Part shown: piece by piece, positions 1-12,937 of the stretch
How positions within the stretch are numbered: position 1 is the stretch's first letter
Layout: every line of letters starts with the position of its first letter
Assembly: GCA_949357655.1 (NCBI GenBank)
Contig: CASHTG010000001.1
Coordinates: 930,001 to 994,000 of the forward strand
DNA: 64,000 nucleotides
Direction of reading: 5' to 3'
DNA from: Parascedosporium putredinis
Taxonomy: Eukaryota; Ascomycota; Sordariomycetes; Microascales; Microascaceae
Notes under the pieces: generated by a model
The model's input: the letters and a program-made list of their open reading frames with translations, nothing else
What the model was told of the DNA's origin: nothing
The model's database searches: none
Translations under genes and position numbers: made by a program

Positions 1-3000
1 AGCTTCCGGGCCGAGAAGACGGAGGCTAGCAGTGTTGCGCTCGCCAAAGGGTCCCCCAATGACCTTAAAAATTTCGCGTCCTTCTAAGCTCTGGCAGGCA
101 GGAACTAGCTTCGAGGACTGACCACGAGATAGCCTTGACTTGTTTGAATTCGACACCTTTTTTCCAAGGTTAATTTCTGAACATTGCTTGGCGCCCGCGC
201 ATGCTTGCCCCTTCCCTCTTTTTTTTTTCCTCTTATCCAAAAAGATCAATCAGATGGTCAAATCTGTAGGGGGCAGTAGGGCAACACAAGTTCCTTTGTA
301 TTGCGGTCCCGAATCGCCCCAAGAAGCCAGAGAAGTAGCAGCTAAGCTATGCGCAGAGTGGGGATCCGCGATGCATCTCTGGATCACGCTTTTCACAAGT
401 AAGCGCCTTACACCCACAACGCAACGGTTGATCAGGACGGGCTCATCGCCTCAACCCCTCAGCCCTGGTTTCATCACATCAATTCTCTTAAGTTCCTCTC
501 TTCTCATCACTGCTCCCTCGGGTACCCAAGCAAGTTTATTTTTTATTTTTCGGTTTCTATTGCTGACATATCAACATCCTCGTTGCCGTTTTGGCCCTCC
601 CGCCCCCGGCTACGCCTTCCCATCACCCTCGTCCTCACCCATGTCCTCCTACCCCCAGGTCACGGCTAACGCATCATTGACCACCATCAATGACGTGTGG
701 GTACCTAATGCCATTGATAACTTCTGAGTGTTGCCTTTGTTCACGTCGATTTCACTCTGCCGCTGTGTGAACCTTTTGCAACAGCCAGCAGGGTCAAGTT
801 GTCTTCAAAAAAGGACAATGGCGTAGAGGGGTGGGCCGGGTTGAAGCTTTTCATTGCTCTGGGGCTACTTGTTTTTCCCACTTGAAGAGACAAGGTCGCG
901 AACATCCGTCCTCTACCCCAGATAAAGAAGAAATATAGCCAAGTCAATGTTCGCCATTGGCACCGTCAATGTTCCGACCATGTTTCTGCTAGCATTTGAG
1001 AATGTGTTTCGATGGGGGACACCGCACTTCCCGGCCTTCTCTCCCTGCCCTTTTGTTTTGGGCGCCGGGGGCCTTTATTGGCCCTCTACTTTTCTTCGTC
1101 TGTGTCTAAAGCGTCCCTTGTTCAACCCCACGATCGCGCTCCATTTTCGAACGAGGAAGCCACAGAGCGCATATGCTCTCGGGCTACCTGCCCTTCTCGC
1201 GGCATCACGACCCCCTGGCTTTCCCTGGGGGTTTGCACGATCAAGTTGCGTTCCCTCCCTCATAACCCACAAACAGTCCCTCCCGTTTTCCTTGGCACCA
1301 GCCCTTGGAACAGTCTGGCCGAGAGAGCCTGCCTTGAACCCAGACAGCACGTTTCTCTGCTCGTGACCAGCGCAGTGTCTTGCATTTCTTCCCCCTCTCC
1401 CTCCATCCCTTCCATGACCCCGCTAGTTCGGGTAGTCTCCTTCTTCTTCTCTCCGCTTCCCTCGGCTTTGGTCATTCGCAAAACGTAGGAAAAAATCTTG
1501 GCGCACCGCCGCCCAAGTCGCGAAAGGACCGGCGTTGGCTTCTATAGCAGGCGCCGCCAGCCATTCTCCATTCTCCAGCACGCAAAGCACAGCACAGCAC
1601 CGCACCGTACCGTACCGCAATGTACCGCGCCGTACAGCCAGCCATTTGTAGTTCCGGATCCATTGCTTTCGTGAGTATGCAGCACTGTGCATAGTGCGTG
1701 TTCAAGTTCCCCAGCCAGTGAGGAAACAAAAAAAACGTACCTTGAAATGAATGGGAAATGCGTACGTTGCCTCTCAGATCGCCTTTGCAACCCGCCGTCT
1801 CCGGCCCGGCCTTTTTCTTTTTGCTGCATGTTTTGTCTTGCAAGACCATCCAAGATGAGAAAGCCCACTGCACCACCGCCAGTAGCCTCACTCCTTTCGA
1901 GCACCTAATAATTCTAGCCCCATCACCTTTTGCCATAGATGTACATACAACGATGATTTTCCGCCCTTATCCACCCTCTGTCTTACTTGTACAAGCCCCA
2001 CCCCCAGGCAGTGGCCCACTTCAACAGCAGGCAAGGGGGTGTGGGCTCAATTCTACAGGTACAAGTGGTAGCTGGCGTCAACTTTGAAGTACGAAGTAAT
2101 AAATGACCACCACGCTGGCCTAGAGAGATATGGTACGGATTGATCTCTCAACTGCCAGAGCAGAGGTGCCCACTAATTTTTCCCTTTTCCATTTTCCCTT
2201 TCCCTCAAATGCTCTTTCCCACACCCACACATCACAATGGATCAATAGCCACATCCACTTCGTCTCCCTCCCCCGTCTTTTATCTCTGCTTGTACTTGTA
2301 GCCAACTCTCCAATATCCGCCCCCCTTCACAATAGACTGGTTTAGGCACATGCAAGGTGGTGTCTCCAGCTGGATGGCGCGAAAATACACTATTAATCCA
2401 AGAGGGCTCTATATCGGTATTTGTTCTTACCTGCTCGACCCGACAAAACCTCATACAAGCGGCACTCCAGCAATGCTCAATGGTATCTCGTTTCTCCGTG
2501 CCAGTGCCAGAGATCTCAGCCGCCATCTCACATCATCACGTTTCCATTCACCACAAGAATATGAGCCCTCTCTATCGCTATCTTGAGCAGATTGTTGACG
2601 AGATGGGCTAGGAGAATAATATGTTGTCTTTGAGAAGCGAATTCTCTAGACTAGGTCCTCAGTGTCCGTCCCTTTGCGCGACAGAGGTTGTCAGTAGACA
2701 ATGGATCGGTTGGCATACCCTTGAGGAAGAGGGTCAAGCCTGATCGACCTGCACCCAGCCCCGAGGTCTCAACGGAGCAAAAGCGATGGCCTCTCTACAT
2801 GGCTTGGTTGACCGTTTTGCATCATGAGCGAGATAAACCTGGTTCCCGTATCTGAGGCTTAATGACACGCCCTTGATCACCCCCGTCTCTCTCTCCGTCA
2901 TCCCCTGTTCCCACCCCTGCCCCTGCTTCATCGTGTCTAACGACTCAGGACCTCTAGGGGGTGAGAAGTGAAAAAGTCCTGGAGGGTGGCAGCTGGAAGC

Positions 3001-3632
3001 TGTGAATCGTTTCTCCATTCGCATACCCCCTCCCACCCCCTCCCCCAAGAATCAACCCCCTTCCCCCAATGTTACTTTGCTCTCTGCCCTTTTCTGCCTG
3101 CGACGTGCTTCGAGTTGAAAGTCGAAGACCAAAAGGTTGGATGCGTGCACCCCAGCAGTGGTAGCGTTCTCGCCTCTTAGTATAATATGTTCTCACGGCC
3201 CGCATCTTGTGAGTGCCGTTGCTTGCCCTCGACATCGCTCCTGTACGAATGAGACGTATAACAGAAGCAAGCATCACTTACTCTTCATCAGTAATCTCTC
3301 TCGTACCCTCCCTCTCACTCTCTCTCCTCCTCTCACACTCGACCCATCTTGCAAAATATATATACTCCCCATCGCCTCCTCGCCGTTTCAAACTATATAA
3401 CCCCTTCGTCCTCTAGCACTTGAGACAAGACCTACTCCCTCCAGTTCCCCCTCCTCGTCTCTCTCTCTTCAATCAACATAGGAACAAAGGAGCATATCAA
3501 CATTCCAAGACTTTTCTATTCCTGGTCTCTTCAGCTCATCGATCTCTCAGGAAACAGTTTCGGTCCTCTTGAGGTCCCCTTGGCCAAAGACAGCCCTCTT
3601 GATATCTACTCAACCACCACTTCATTCTCGAA
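1..3632. other. Gene-free region and presumed leader of the C2H2 factor
   Basis: I see no convincing protein gene in these 3.6 kb; the open frames present are low-complexity or lack any family motif. From about 3290 to 3600 the plus strand is strongly pyrimidine-rich, with a TATA-like stretch near 3356-3364 and another near 3393. This is the usual look of a fungal promoter and 5' untranslated leader, here leading to the start codon at 3633. Around 1580-1635 there is a short degenerate run built on a GTACC-like unit. Long leaders are common for fungal developmental regulators, but a transcript start cannot be read from sequence alone. Confidence 0.5.
3290..3632 (+). promoter_or_regulatory. Pyrimidine-rich promoter/leader before the C2H2 gene
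   Basis: Dense CT tracts with TATA-like elements near 3356 and 3393 directly precede the start codon at 3633, which sits in a fair Kozak context (A at -3, G at +4). CT-rich leaders are typical of expressed Pezizomycotina genes. The assignment is inferred from composition and position. Confidence 0.4.
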
Positions 3633-5487
3633 ATGGCGTTGGCGGCTCAACCCCCAGGCCCTCCCAGCTGGGACCGCTGGCACCAACCTCACGGAGCCCC
3701 GGAATATGTCATGATGGACGCCAGCAGCCTGATGCATTATGACTCCCGCTCCGTTGCGCCAGCACCTCCCGCCCCTCACCGGGCCCCCATGCACTACATG
3801 CCCGGCTCGTTCAACGTTGCTCCCATTCACAACGCACCGCAGCAGCACTATCCGGCGCCAAACCACTTTCCCTACAACGGCGGCTACAACGCCCCGCCGG
3901 CGGTTAGGGACCCTTATAAGCAGGCACCCCGCCCACCCCAGTACCAGGATCGAATGGTGATGATGCCCCCGGTGAATGACCGGAGTCGCACCCTCGCGCC
4001 CCCTCCGCGGGATATTCGTTCTCCGTACGAAGAACATAGCCAGAGCCCTTCGGTGAAGAGCGACGGCCAGCCCAAGACCCTAACAGTACCGGACGGAGAG
4101 CTTCCCAAGGTACCGCGCACCATCACGTCCAACGTGACGGTCAACCCGGACGATGAGGTGTCGTTCTCGACCAACGTGGACACTTTGATGCGAGCCATCC
4201 AGGCCAAGGTTGAAACGAGCGACATTGTCAAGGTGGCCGAAGATAAAATTAGAGCAGAAACTAGCAGTCATCCTTCTCCGGAGGTAGGCTATTCGACCCT
4301 AGCAACACGGCTCCCACAGGAACACGACTTGACGGCAGACGAGGAACAGGTTGGTTCTCCCGAAAGCACTGGATCCGACAGGTCAAAGAAGTCGAGGACC
4401 AGCTGCAAGCGATACATTTGCGATTTCCCCGACTGCAACAAGAGCTTCTCGCAAAAGACCCATTTGGACATTCACCGAAGAGCGCACACTGGAGACAAGC
4501 CTTATGTGAGTTGACAGGAGTAGTACCCTTGATGACAAGCCCACCCCGGGGGAGGACGATGCATGGACAGACACTAATCAGAGTTTCGAATCAAACAGAC
4601 GTGTAAATTTGGAGGCTGTGGACAGCGATTTTCTCAGCTCGGAAACCTCAAGGTAAGCAAGCTTACAACACCATGCACTTGGAGGAAGAGTCCAACCAAC
4701 TAACCCATTTTATTTTTACTAGACACACGAGCGACGACACACGGGGAAAAGCCGTACGAGTGTGCCGTTTGCGGCAAGAGGTTCGCTCAGAGGGGCAACG
4801 TCCGAGCCCACCAAGTTGTGCACAGGCAAGTCAAGCCCTACGTCTGCAAGTTGGAAGGGTGCAACAAGGACTTTACGCAGCGCGGAAACTTGAAGGTAAG
4901 AGCAGCGTCCGTCCGCCGCGAACCCTCCCCTGCGCTCCTGGCCGGCACCAGCACCAGCACCAGCACCAGCACCAGCACAGCAGCATGAATATCCAAGGAA
5001 ACCATGGACTAACTTTTTCTGTCTTTTAGTCGCATCAAAACCGGTTTCATGCCGAAGCTCTAAGGAACCTCACGGCCAAGTTTGCCCTTCTTTCGGAAGG
5101 CAGCGTGTCGAAGCGGACCGGGAGTTGTGGGAATACTTTGCCACGACGTACAAGAACAGCAACAAGGGCATCAAGGGCCGGGGCAAGGAGAAGCGGTCGG
5201 GACTCTCGCAGTCTCCCAAGAGCACCGTCATGTCCCAGTTCCCCGTGTGCCCTCCAGAGACGTCCACGATGCACAGGGGCTCGTACTCTGGCCCTTCGCA
5301 GCACGTGCCCCAACAAGGTATCCTCAACCCTCCCAACGGACTGCCCAACACGGCCATGGACAGGTCCGGGCCCGGCATGCTCGGGGGCCACCTATCCAAC
5401 GGCATGGGAGATCACGACTCGTCAAGCGCGGCAACCAGCATGTACGACGAGCCTCACAGCCAGTCTTTCCACGACCGGGGCTACTAG
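3633..5487 (+). CDS. C2H2 zinc-finger transcription factor, four fingers (Azf1-like annotation in ascomycetes)
   Basis: Probable sequence-specific nuclear transcription factor. Exons are 3633-4505, 4599-4652, 4723-4895 and 5030-5487, giving about 519 residues once two missing bases are allowed for. Residues 1-260 are Pro/Ala-rich and probably disordered. Four tandem C2H2 fingers follow, with ligands at about C263/C268/H281/H285, C293/C298/H311/H315, C323/C326/H339/H343 and C351/C356/H369/H374, joined by TGEKPY-type linkers. After the last finger comes a conserved fungal block containing [20 protein letters not shown], which sets the family apart from generic C2H2 proteins. The tail is Ser/Pro/Gly-rich. 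The reading frame breaks in the GGGG run at 4743-4746 and near 5099-5100; one added base at each restores the fingers and the conserved block. The second and third introns interrupt fingers 2 and 4 at the same codon. Target genes are unknown; the Azf1-like label is from family memory, the finger call is certain. Confidence 0.88.
4945..4979 (+). repeat. CACCAG hexanucleotide microsatellite in an intron
   Basis: Five to six tandem copies of CACCAG lie within the third intron of the C2H2 gene (4896-5029). Because the repeat is intronic, length changes would not alter the protein. It could be a polymorphic marker. Confidence 0.85.
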
Positions 5488-7778
5488 AAACCCCCCAACC
5501 ACTTGGAAGGCACTTTTTGGGAACAAGCAATTCAAAGCGATGATACCTTCAATCTGATTTTTATACGGCGTCAAGTGTTTGATACGCACAATTCACACAC
5601 ACTCACACTCACACTCACATTTATATACTGGACAGCGGCGTTTGTGTTTCTTGTTCTTTTCTTGTTTCTTTTTTTTCGTTACTCTTAAAGATGGACTATG
5701 TAGAATACGATGGATGTGATTACGGGCTACCAGGGAAGGGCAGAGAGAGAAGGGCACTGGGGGAGCACTCGGGCAGTGGCCCGCAGAAAAAGGAGCACTT
5801 GAGGCAAAAGGCGTGTACGACTGGCAGGAGCATTGGATAATAATTCTATGGAGAAGGCGTTTACACTACGCACACCCAACACTCGGTCACTGCAAGAGGC
5901 AACAGGGCAAAAAAGGACATGTGGGCGAATCTCAAATGGTCCGAAACGGAGGTCAAACTAGCCGGTGGTCTTTTTGTTTTCTCTTTTTCTTTTGGTTTCG
6001 GTTTCCCTGTCTTTTTCTTTTTTCTTTTTCTTTTCCTGTTGATTTACCATGCAGGAGGGCACTAGGCCAGCGGTACAGGGATGGCGATATTTGAGCATTG
6101 GGAGGAATATAGTAACATCTATTACTTTGATCTTTAGTTCAACAATATCGTTCGACTTATTCCATCTCTTCCTCCAATAGCATCCGCGTGCGCTACTATC
6201 CGTCGCAACATTGAAGTAAACGTTGATGGAGTGCAAGGACGAATCCCAGGCCAGGGAACACCCTCGAACGCTAGCTCACGAGCTAGAAGAGGAGACGGGA
6301 AGGGAAGAAGAAGGAAAAAAATAACGCTCGCTGAAAGATGGAGCCAGCAGGGACCAGCCCTCTTGCCTTGTCCATGAAACACCCGCTCCCATCGCCCATC
6401 AGCAGGCCAGCGAGGTCGCCGCTTGGGGTGGCCTGCCCTCCCCCAGCCTGCAGCAGGCATTGGTAGTTTGCGAGAGAGCGAATCATGTGCACGGGGTGTG
6501 TATACATGAGCGATGCCAAGTACCGCATCTCTGTGGCTAGGCCCCGTTCTTGGAATCTTTGCGGAAAGGGGAGAAGAGGATAGATGGAATCCACGATTGG
6601 TGTCGTTTCCCCCAAAACAAAAACTACGTCAAACACCAGACACTCTTATTTTGGGGGTCGAGCTTAGCTAGGCGGACGTAGGATCGGACAGCACCATCTC
6701 AACAAGGATGCCCGTACGACGTGTCGGCGGCCCAATGGATACGTTGACGGTGATCAGACAAGTTTTTTTCCCTTTCCTTTGGGGTTGGCCTTTTTCCTCG
6801 CTCTTTTTCTCAATGCTGCAAAGGGGAAGGACAAGCCGGGCGGGCTTTGCAATGTGCCGACACTGCCTCGGGCACGTTGAAGGGGGAAAGGAAGGGGTGT
6901 TTACGGCTTGTCCGCTGTGTTTTTGCACGGCCATGGCCACGGAGGAAAGCAGATACATTTCTCAAGTCTTGGTGGGAGAGAGGGCGGGGGGCGTAGTCGT
7001 CTTCCATGTTCCATGTGTGGTCACGGATACAACGATCGCGGTTGCTAAGAAGACGAGACATTATTGCAACGACGTGGTTGTCGGCGATGTGTAAGGCTAC
7101 ATGACTACATGACCCCCTTTGTAACTCTTCGTTGTCCATTCTTTCATATGTGGGGTGTGGTAGAGGCCGGAAAGGGGAAGCGAAGACCAAACCGGCCACT
7201 GATACAAAAAGACCCTTTCTTTGGTTTACTTTCTTTGAGGAGTGTATGCTGGGCACAGTGGACGGCTAGGACATGGGGGGGCTGTGTCCGAAAGACTTCA
7301 TGTTTCTCCATTCGGCAGATGTTGTTGGGAGAACGGATCTGCCATAAGGCATCGGACATGCCCCGAAGAGGTGGAAATGGGGAGGGTGAAGTCACCGTGG
7401 CCGAATGAGTAGCTCTGTTCTAACTATTGATCTCTCTCGATGACCGTCTCAACAAAAATAAAAAGAGGGCCTTGGTCGCGGGGACCAATCCGATATAGAG
7501 GATGAGGGAGAGAGGAAGAGAGGAAGAGAGGGGTGGGTAGAGTGTAGAGTGTGCAAGTGATAGTCAGAGTCTCGTGTGCGTGTGCGTGTGGTGTGTGCGA
7601 AACTGAAGGCAGCCAACAGTTGTCGCAGAGGAGGGGGAATACAGACGTGGAGCATCTAGAACAAAAAGATGGACGAGTTGGAAAGCGCAGCCGGAAGAGA
7701 AGAGGGGGAGGGTAAAAGCAGACGAAGGATTCATCGATCCATCCGTACATACATGCCATGTCGATGATGGAGACGTGG

Positions 7779-7820
7779 TGTGAGGGTGAGGGCGAGGGCG
7801 AGGGTGAGGGTGAGGGTGGG
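7779..7820 (+). repeat. G-rich hexamer repeat (GGTGAG/GGCGAG)
   Basis: About seven imperfect tandem copies of a GGTGAG/GGCGAG hexamer on the plus strand. GGG triplets recur every six bases, so a G-quadruplex is possible. It lies in gene-free DNA and does not match a telomeric repeat. Confidence 0.8.
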
Positions 7821-9507
7821 TAGCGTGGACCTGCGTCGGGTGCCAACATCAATGAACACGACGAGTGAAAGAGTGAACGAGCGAAAGGTAAAAAAAAGTT
7901 GGCGAGCCGCTTGCACCTTGACGACTTCAACGTTTTGGTGCGTGTCTCTTATCCGACGGCCTTGAGCTGGTGCGTGTCGCGAAAAGTGGAAGTGACCTCC
8001 ATGGCCACATGGCCACAGACAGAGCGCTTGCTTGATAGAGGATGGCCACACTTGATCGAGGGGAACCAAATCATTAGTGATGGAATGATGAATCGACCAA
8101 GGATCAATCTATTCCTAATACGCTACGTCGAGTGCCGGCAGAGCCCTCCAGCGTCAAAAATATTACTCAAGCGGTGTTTCATCGGATGTGGTGGGTACTA
8201 TGGAATGGATGTATGTGCCAGCTCCGCGCTCTTCAGGTTTTAGTGTAGGCCCACGCGTGGACGGAGTCTTTGCCAGCCCTACGCTAGATTACTTGTACAT
8301 TGGATCAATTGGACTACCGATAGAGCCATTGGATCCACGGAATTGATGGTAGAGCTAATAGCAAGGATCGAAGCTTGAATCATTCCAACACTAACACAAT
8401 GAATTGATTGCTGTCACTCGGCGACTTACACGGACGTGACACCAATGGAACATCACCACCAAGACACTCGACACTCGACAGCCCTGCTGGGTGTCAGTCG
8501 CCTCGATAATAGATGGATCCATAGATGTCTCGACGAGGAACCTTATCTTTATCGCCCCTGGAGCAATCTTCGGCAGCCTTTTGTTTTTTTATCCTATTAA
8601 TAAAAAGAAAAAAAGAATGATGGCCGAGGAAGGACGTAAAGAACGCAAACGCCAAAGAAAAAAGAACAGAAAAGGAAGAAAAAAGTAACAAACGAGAATG
8701 GCATCCCCACGCCAACCTACATCGTACATACCGACGTCTTCCAGCGCGTTCGGGAATTTATTTCAGCACCTACTCGAACTCGTGTCCTGGAACCGGGAGA
8801 GGCATTCGGCGCATGCGATGGGAGATGGTCGGACAGGGTTGGGTTGGGTTTGGTTTGGTTTGGCAACTCCCGTCTTCCCCGTGCCTATACCCATAGATCC
8901 ATTGTCTCCTTTGGGCCATGTACGCTTCTTGTTCTTGCGTAGGCGCCCTTTGTGCTTCCTTGTTCTATCGTCGCGTACATCGAGACACTGTAGTGTAGAG
9001 TCTTGGGCTGGCCACAAGATCACAAGATGTGGACTAGCCGCCGAATCGTGCAAGACGTCTCTTGGGCCTTCCGAGTCTGGAAATGCATCGCTTTCTTCCC
9101 ATTCCGTCCTTCTCCCATCCATACATGGAGACTACGTGTATCAGAAGAACAACACCAAAAGAAGAAGAAAAAGGCCTCAAAAAAGAGAACAAGTGCTTCG
9201 CGCCTCACCGCTCCCTGCCCCCCGCGCCGCCGCCGGTCTCGAGGGTGGCGAAGATGCAAAAAGAAAATCACAGGCACTCACCCGCGCGCCATTTGTCCAA
9301 TGCAGGTTGACATGGTTGACTCTCATCAAAACTCGGAATCCTCTCGCCGCGCGCCTGGTGTGTGGTGGCCCCGCGACGCCCTTTGCGAACAAACCAAAGA
9401 AGAAGGAAAAAAACCTGGTATTTTGCCAGAAACTGTCTCCTGCGTCGATTTCTCTACTGCGCTGCAACCCTGTGGCAAAAACCCGGTAGCCTTGTCTTGC
9501 GCCTTCG

Positions 9508-9530
9508 CTCTCTCTCTCTCTCTCTCTCTG
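9508..9530 (+). repeat. CT dinucleotide microsatellite
   Basis: A nearly pure (CT)n tract of about 11 units in gene-free DNA. Confidence 0.85.
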
Positions 9531-11850
9531 TGGCCCGGAAGAGCCTGGCCTAAAGGAACATGGGACACAAAGACGGCCAACACCTCAATCTACACACGCC
9601 CTAACCCTCTTTTGTGAAGCTCTACCGACACGGCAACCGGGGGTGGGGGAAGGGGGTCGTTGTTGGAGGTCGGGTAATTGTTACCCTTTTTTCTTTTTCT
9701 CCTCGTTTGATATCCGATCACCATTGTTATATTGCTACACCTCCGAACGCAACGCTACGCACCTCCCCGCCGATAGCCCCCTTTCCCTCGGAGTTGTGCT
9801 ATTTTCTCGACACTTTGACCGGGGGAGGGAGAGGGAGGGGAGAGGGAGGGAGAAAAGGCTCCCCCGATGATACCCTCCCTCCATCTCCATGGCTGGCGCA
9901 ACCCCAAAGAAACGCAAGCCTTCGTTTTGCTTTTCACCGCCAAATCGAGATGGGGAACTCATGGGGTGCACAAGGCGGGGGAACAATAGAAAAGAAGGGA
10001 AAAAAAAAAAAAAAAGGCGCGGTCACACGGTCGCGACGTGCTACAGCACACCCTTTTTTCTTTTCTTCTTCTTTCCCATGGCCCTGGAGGATGGGAGAAA
10101 ACCGAACCAAAGCGGTGTGCCGTCGCCGTGTGCGTGTGTGCGTGTGGTGTGGCGCTTGACAAGCACCTGCACCAGAGAGGCACGACGCCTCAGCAGAAGA
10201 ATGCTTGGATGAGACGGGACGAGATGGATGCATGGAAACGCAACGCAACCGGGGGGCGGGGAGGGAAAGGGAAGAAAAAGACTGCGCATATGTCGATCAA
10301 TCAGCATCCATTCTTCACATAACGCACACGATCGGAAGGGCGAACAAGAGACATCCATCAATGTCAGCCACGTAGTGTAGTGTAATGTGTAATGTGTAAT
10401 GGCGGGGCATCGCCTTTGTGTTGTTTTTCCCTTTGCTCTATTTCTATCATTGATCTCCATGATATTTGTTAAGCGCCTTGTTTCCTCTTTCAACGAGTGC
10501 CGAGTTGCTAGCTACACCCCAGGAAACAATACCCAATGCTAACATTGAACAAACAACTGACACTCGCTGTGGCCTTACGCCTTCCAAGGGTTCTTCCCTT
10601 TCAATTCAATCCCATTCGGAGACTTGAGACTTGAGCGATCAATTCATTCGTTTCCCCCTCAAGTTCTCAAGTTCCAATGTCCCTTCTGGGCACCTGCAGA
10701 ATCGGTATTTGATAGATCAATGGTCATCCAAGGGAGGTTGCAAGCGACGCTAGATGTGACGGGGGCAGGCAGAGGCGCGACGCAACCCCAGCGGGAAAGG
10801 AGGGGGGCGGGGGTAGAGGAAGAGCTGGCCAGCCAGGCAAATTTGAATTGATCAATGCTGGATAGTAGAGTAGATCCAGTGCTTGATGCTTGATACATTG
10901 GTGTATTCTAGTCCAATGGATAGCTAACATGGATCCGGTATGCACTGGACTGGCCGATCCCCCGAAAATTTCCCTGCATGTGCGACATCTCCCGCCAGCA
11001 TTGGGGATGTGCTCGCAAATGCGGCACAGGGAAATGCAGTCGAACAGAAAGAAAAAGAATCTAGAGTTGAGGCATGCGCGCTCTGCAGCTTGGGCTGTTT
11101 AGGCTTGGGTCGGAAAAGGGTCCGGCGAGTAAGAGCCCCTGCCGAGTTTTCTCGCGTCGCTGTGCCGTGCGCCACTGCCTCTTGCTTTCTCTCTCTTCCG
11201 TTTTTACCGTGCATATAGTGGATGTATGCTCACTATTCTCTTCGACACCTCAAGGGAAGCAGGCCAATCCTTGGTTCCATCATCTGCTTTCCCTAGTGCA
11301 CTGGGAGCTGCAAAATTTCTTGGATTTCCCTTTTATTTGAGTCCCCTATTGCCTTTGGCTACGCTATTTAGTCTGCCTCCTCCCGTTTCACCGTCCAGCA
11401 GATCTAATGTTTTGCAATCAACCCTCGGATGTGCGTATACGTCTCCGCGTTCCTTTTCCTCATTGGCCAAAATTGGAGCGAGAAGATGAAGGGGGCGTAG
11501 AGGCGTGTGTGTACAGAAATGCGGATGTAAAGTGGCACAGAGGCAGGCGGGAGATCTGAATGTCGTGAGAGGTGTAGAAGCGTCATGGAGGGTGTGACGG
11601 ATGGGGAGACTAGGAAGCCACAATCGCTATTACCTCAGGAGAGTGCTACGTTTCCTCATCTTGTCTAGATTCACGCTATGACAGGGTGCAAGAACGCCGA
11701 ACTCCAAAGGTTAAAAACCTTGATCTTACCTGCCGTACCGAGGTACACCGAGAAAGAAGGAAAGAAAAAGCTATTATGATGCAGCCGGTTGATGCGACCC
11801 CGATCGCCCCGTATCTTGGGGAAGGGAGGGAGGGAAGGGGAGGGGTGAAG

Positions 11851-11888
11851 GGTGTGTGTGTGTGCGTGTGCGTGTGCGCGTGTGTGGT
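11851..11888 (+). repeat. GT/GC-interrupted dinucleotide repeat
   Basis: Alternating purine-pyrimidine GT repeat with GC interruptions, about 36 bases. Such a sequence can adopt Z-DNA. It is intergenic. Confidence 0.8.
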
Positions 11889-12748
11889 AGTGGTGTAGCA
11901 GCGGTAGCAGTGAGAGCGGCGGTAGCGGTGGAGAAGTGATTAATGGCAAGGAAGCGGTAGAGACAGCCCGTCGCCGCGACGGAGAGGAGTCAATCAGAAC
12001 TCCGAACATACATTGATCAATTAACGTACTTGGTGAAAGGGGAAAGAGGGTGCAGTAACGTTGGGGCCGGGGAGAGCCTTCCGAATCGTGGCGGAGCCCT
12101 GGGAGGGCAAGGCGACGAAAGAAAAAGTCCAGAAAGCTGGCTCCAGGCGGCCTGGGTGGAGGTGCGTTTGGGCAAATGATGAATTGTGTAATTAGACATG
12201 CATCATTGGAAAGTCCTTCATCTCTGTGCTGGTTCGTATCATGACAAAGAGACGGGGGAGGGGGCGTGCATTGGGTCGGAGGGTTTCCCATTGCCCATCA
12301 TCGTCATCGAGGGCGATGATCCCCAACAGTTGGACGCTTCATCGCACAAAGGAACACGGTGGTCCGGGCTTTTGAACTTAGTCGGTAGGTCGGGGCGTAA
12401 AGGTAGTGTAGTGTAGTGTAGGGCAAAGGTAGCACCACCTCGCGCGAACTAGGAATACACCCGACTTGCTTTCGTGCGAGTATTTCAAGCCATTTCCGTA
12501 TCAAGCTCTTTTTTCAGATTCGAGACAGCCGCGAACGCCACCCCTTTGCTTTCTTCATCTCGGCCATTTACCTGCTAGCGTATCGGGTGAGTAGAGAGTA
12601 GCCGCTGAGCCCTCGGAGCTCGTCCCGGGAAAAGGTGCTCCGTTCCCCCTCTCCCCTCATTCAGGGTGGCACCATTTTGTTGGCGGTCGTCGCTTGTTTG
12701 AGCGAGCGAGATGCCGCCTCAATCTCGCATGAGTAAGTCACCTCCACT

Positions 12749-12749
12749 C

Positions 12750-12784
<35 letters not shown>

Positions 12785-12797
12785 TCTGTCTCTCTCC
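12749..12797 (+). repeat. CT microsatellite with GT interruptions
   Basis: (CT)n tract of about 48 bases interrupted twice by a G. It lies about 140 bases downstream of the URM1 stop codon (URM1 is on the minus strand). Confidence 0.85.
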
Positions 12798-12937
12798 ACC
12801 ACCTCATTAAGAGGGCCACAGGCCGCCACCCATACCGCGGTCAAGCCCGGGCCCTAGCGCTTGGAGCTTGGACGGCGAGGCAACCGGGGAAAGGAATGGA
12901 GCGCCCCGCGACAGTACCCCCTTCCCCTTTTTGGCGT

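Larger units (their letters stand above)
5488..12937. other. 7.4 kb region with no supported gene
   Basis: Between the C2H2 factor and URM1 I find only low-complexity open frames, none with a recognisable domain, a plausible exon chain, or sustained coding-like codon use. The stretch is full of purine or pyrimidine tracts and microsatellites: CA/CACT repeats near 5585-5620, G-rich hexamers at 7779-7820, CT repeats at 9508-9530, A-runs near 10000, GT repeats at 11851-11888 and CT repeats at 12749-12797. The first few hundred bases presumably hold the C2H2 3' untranslated region. Non-coding RNAs or very short genes cannot be excluded. Confidence 0.5.

Noticed and set aside
8698..9617. Two overlapping plus-strand open frames of more than 200 codons
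   Set aside because: Low-complexity Lys/Arg and Ser/Leu content produced by purine and CT repeats; no motif and no conserved block.
9860..10212. ATG after a CT-rich tract, starting MAGATPKKRKPSF
   Set aside because: The start context is attractive, but the frame soon becomes Lys- and Phe-rich low complexity derived from A- and T-runs, with no family resemblance.
11671..12291. 206-codon minus-strand open frame rich in Pro, Ser and His
   Set aside because: Its sequence reflects GT/CA and GGGA repeats on the other strand.
7779..12797. CRISPR-like array from clustered short repeats
   Set aside because: The repeats are plain microsatellites without unique spacers, and the DNA is eukaryotic.
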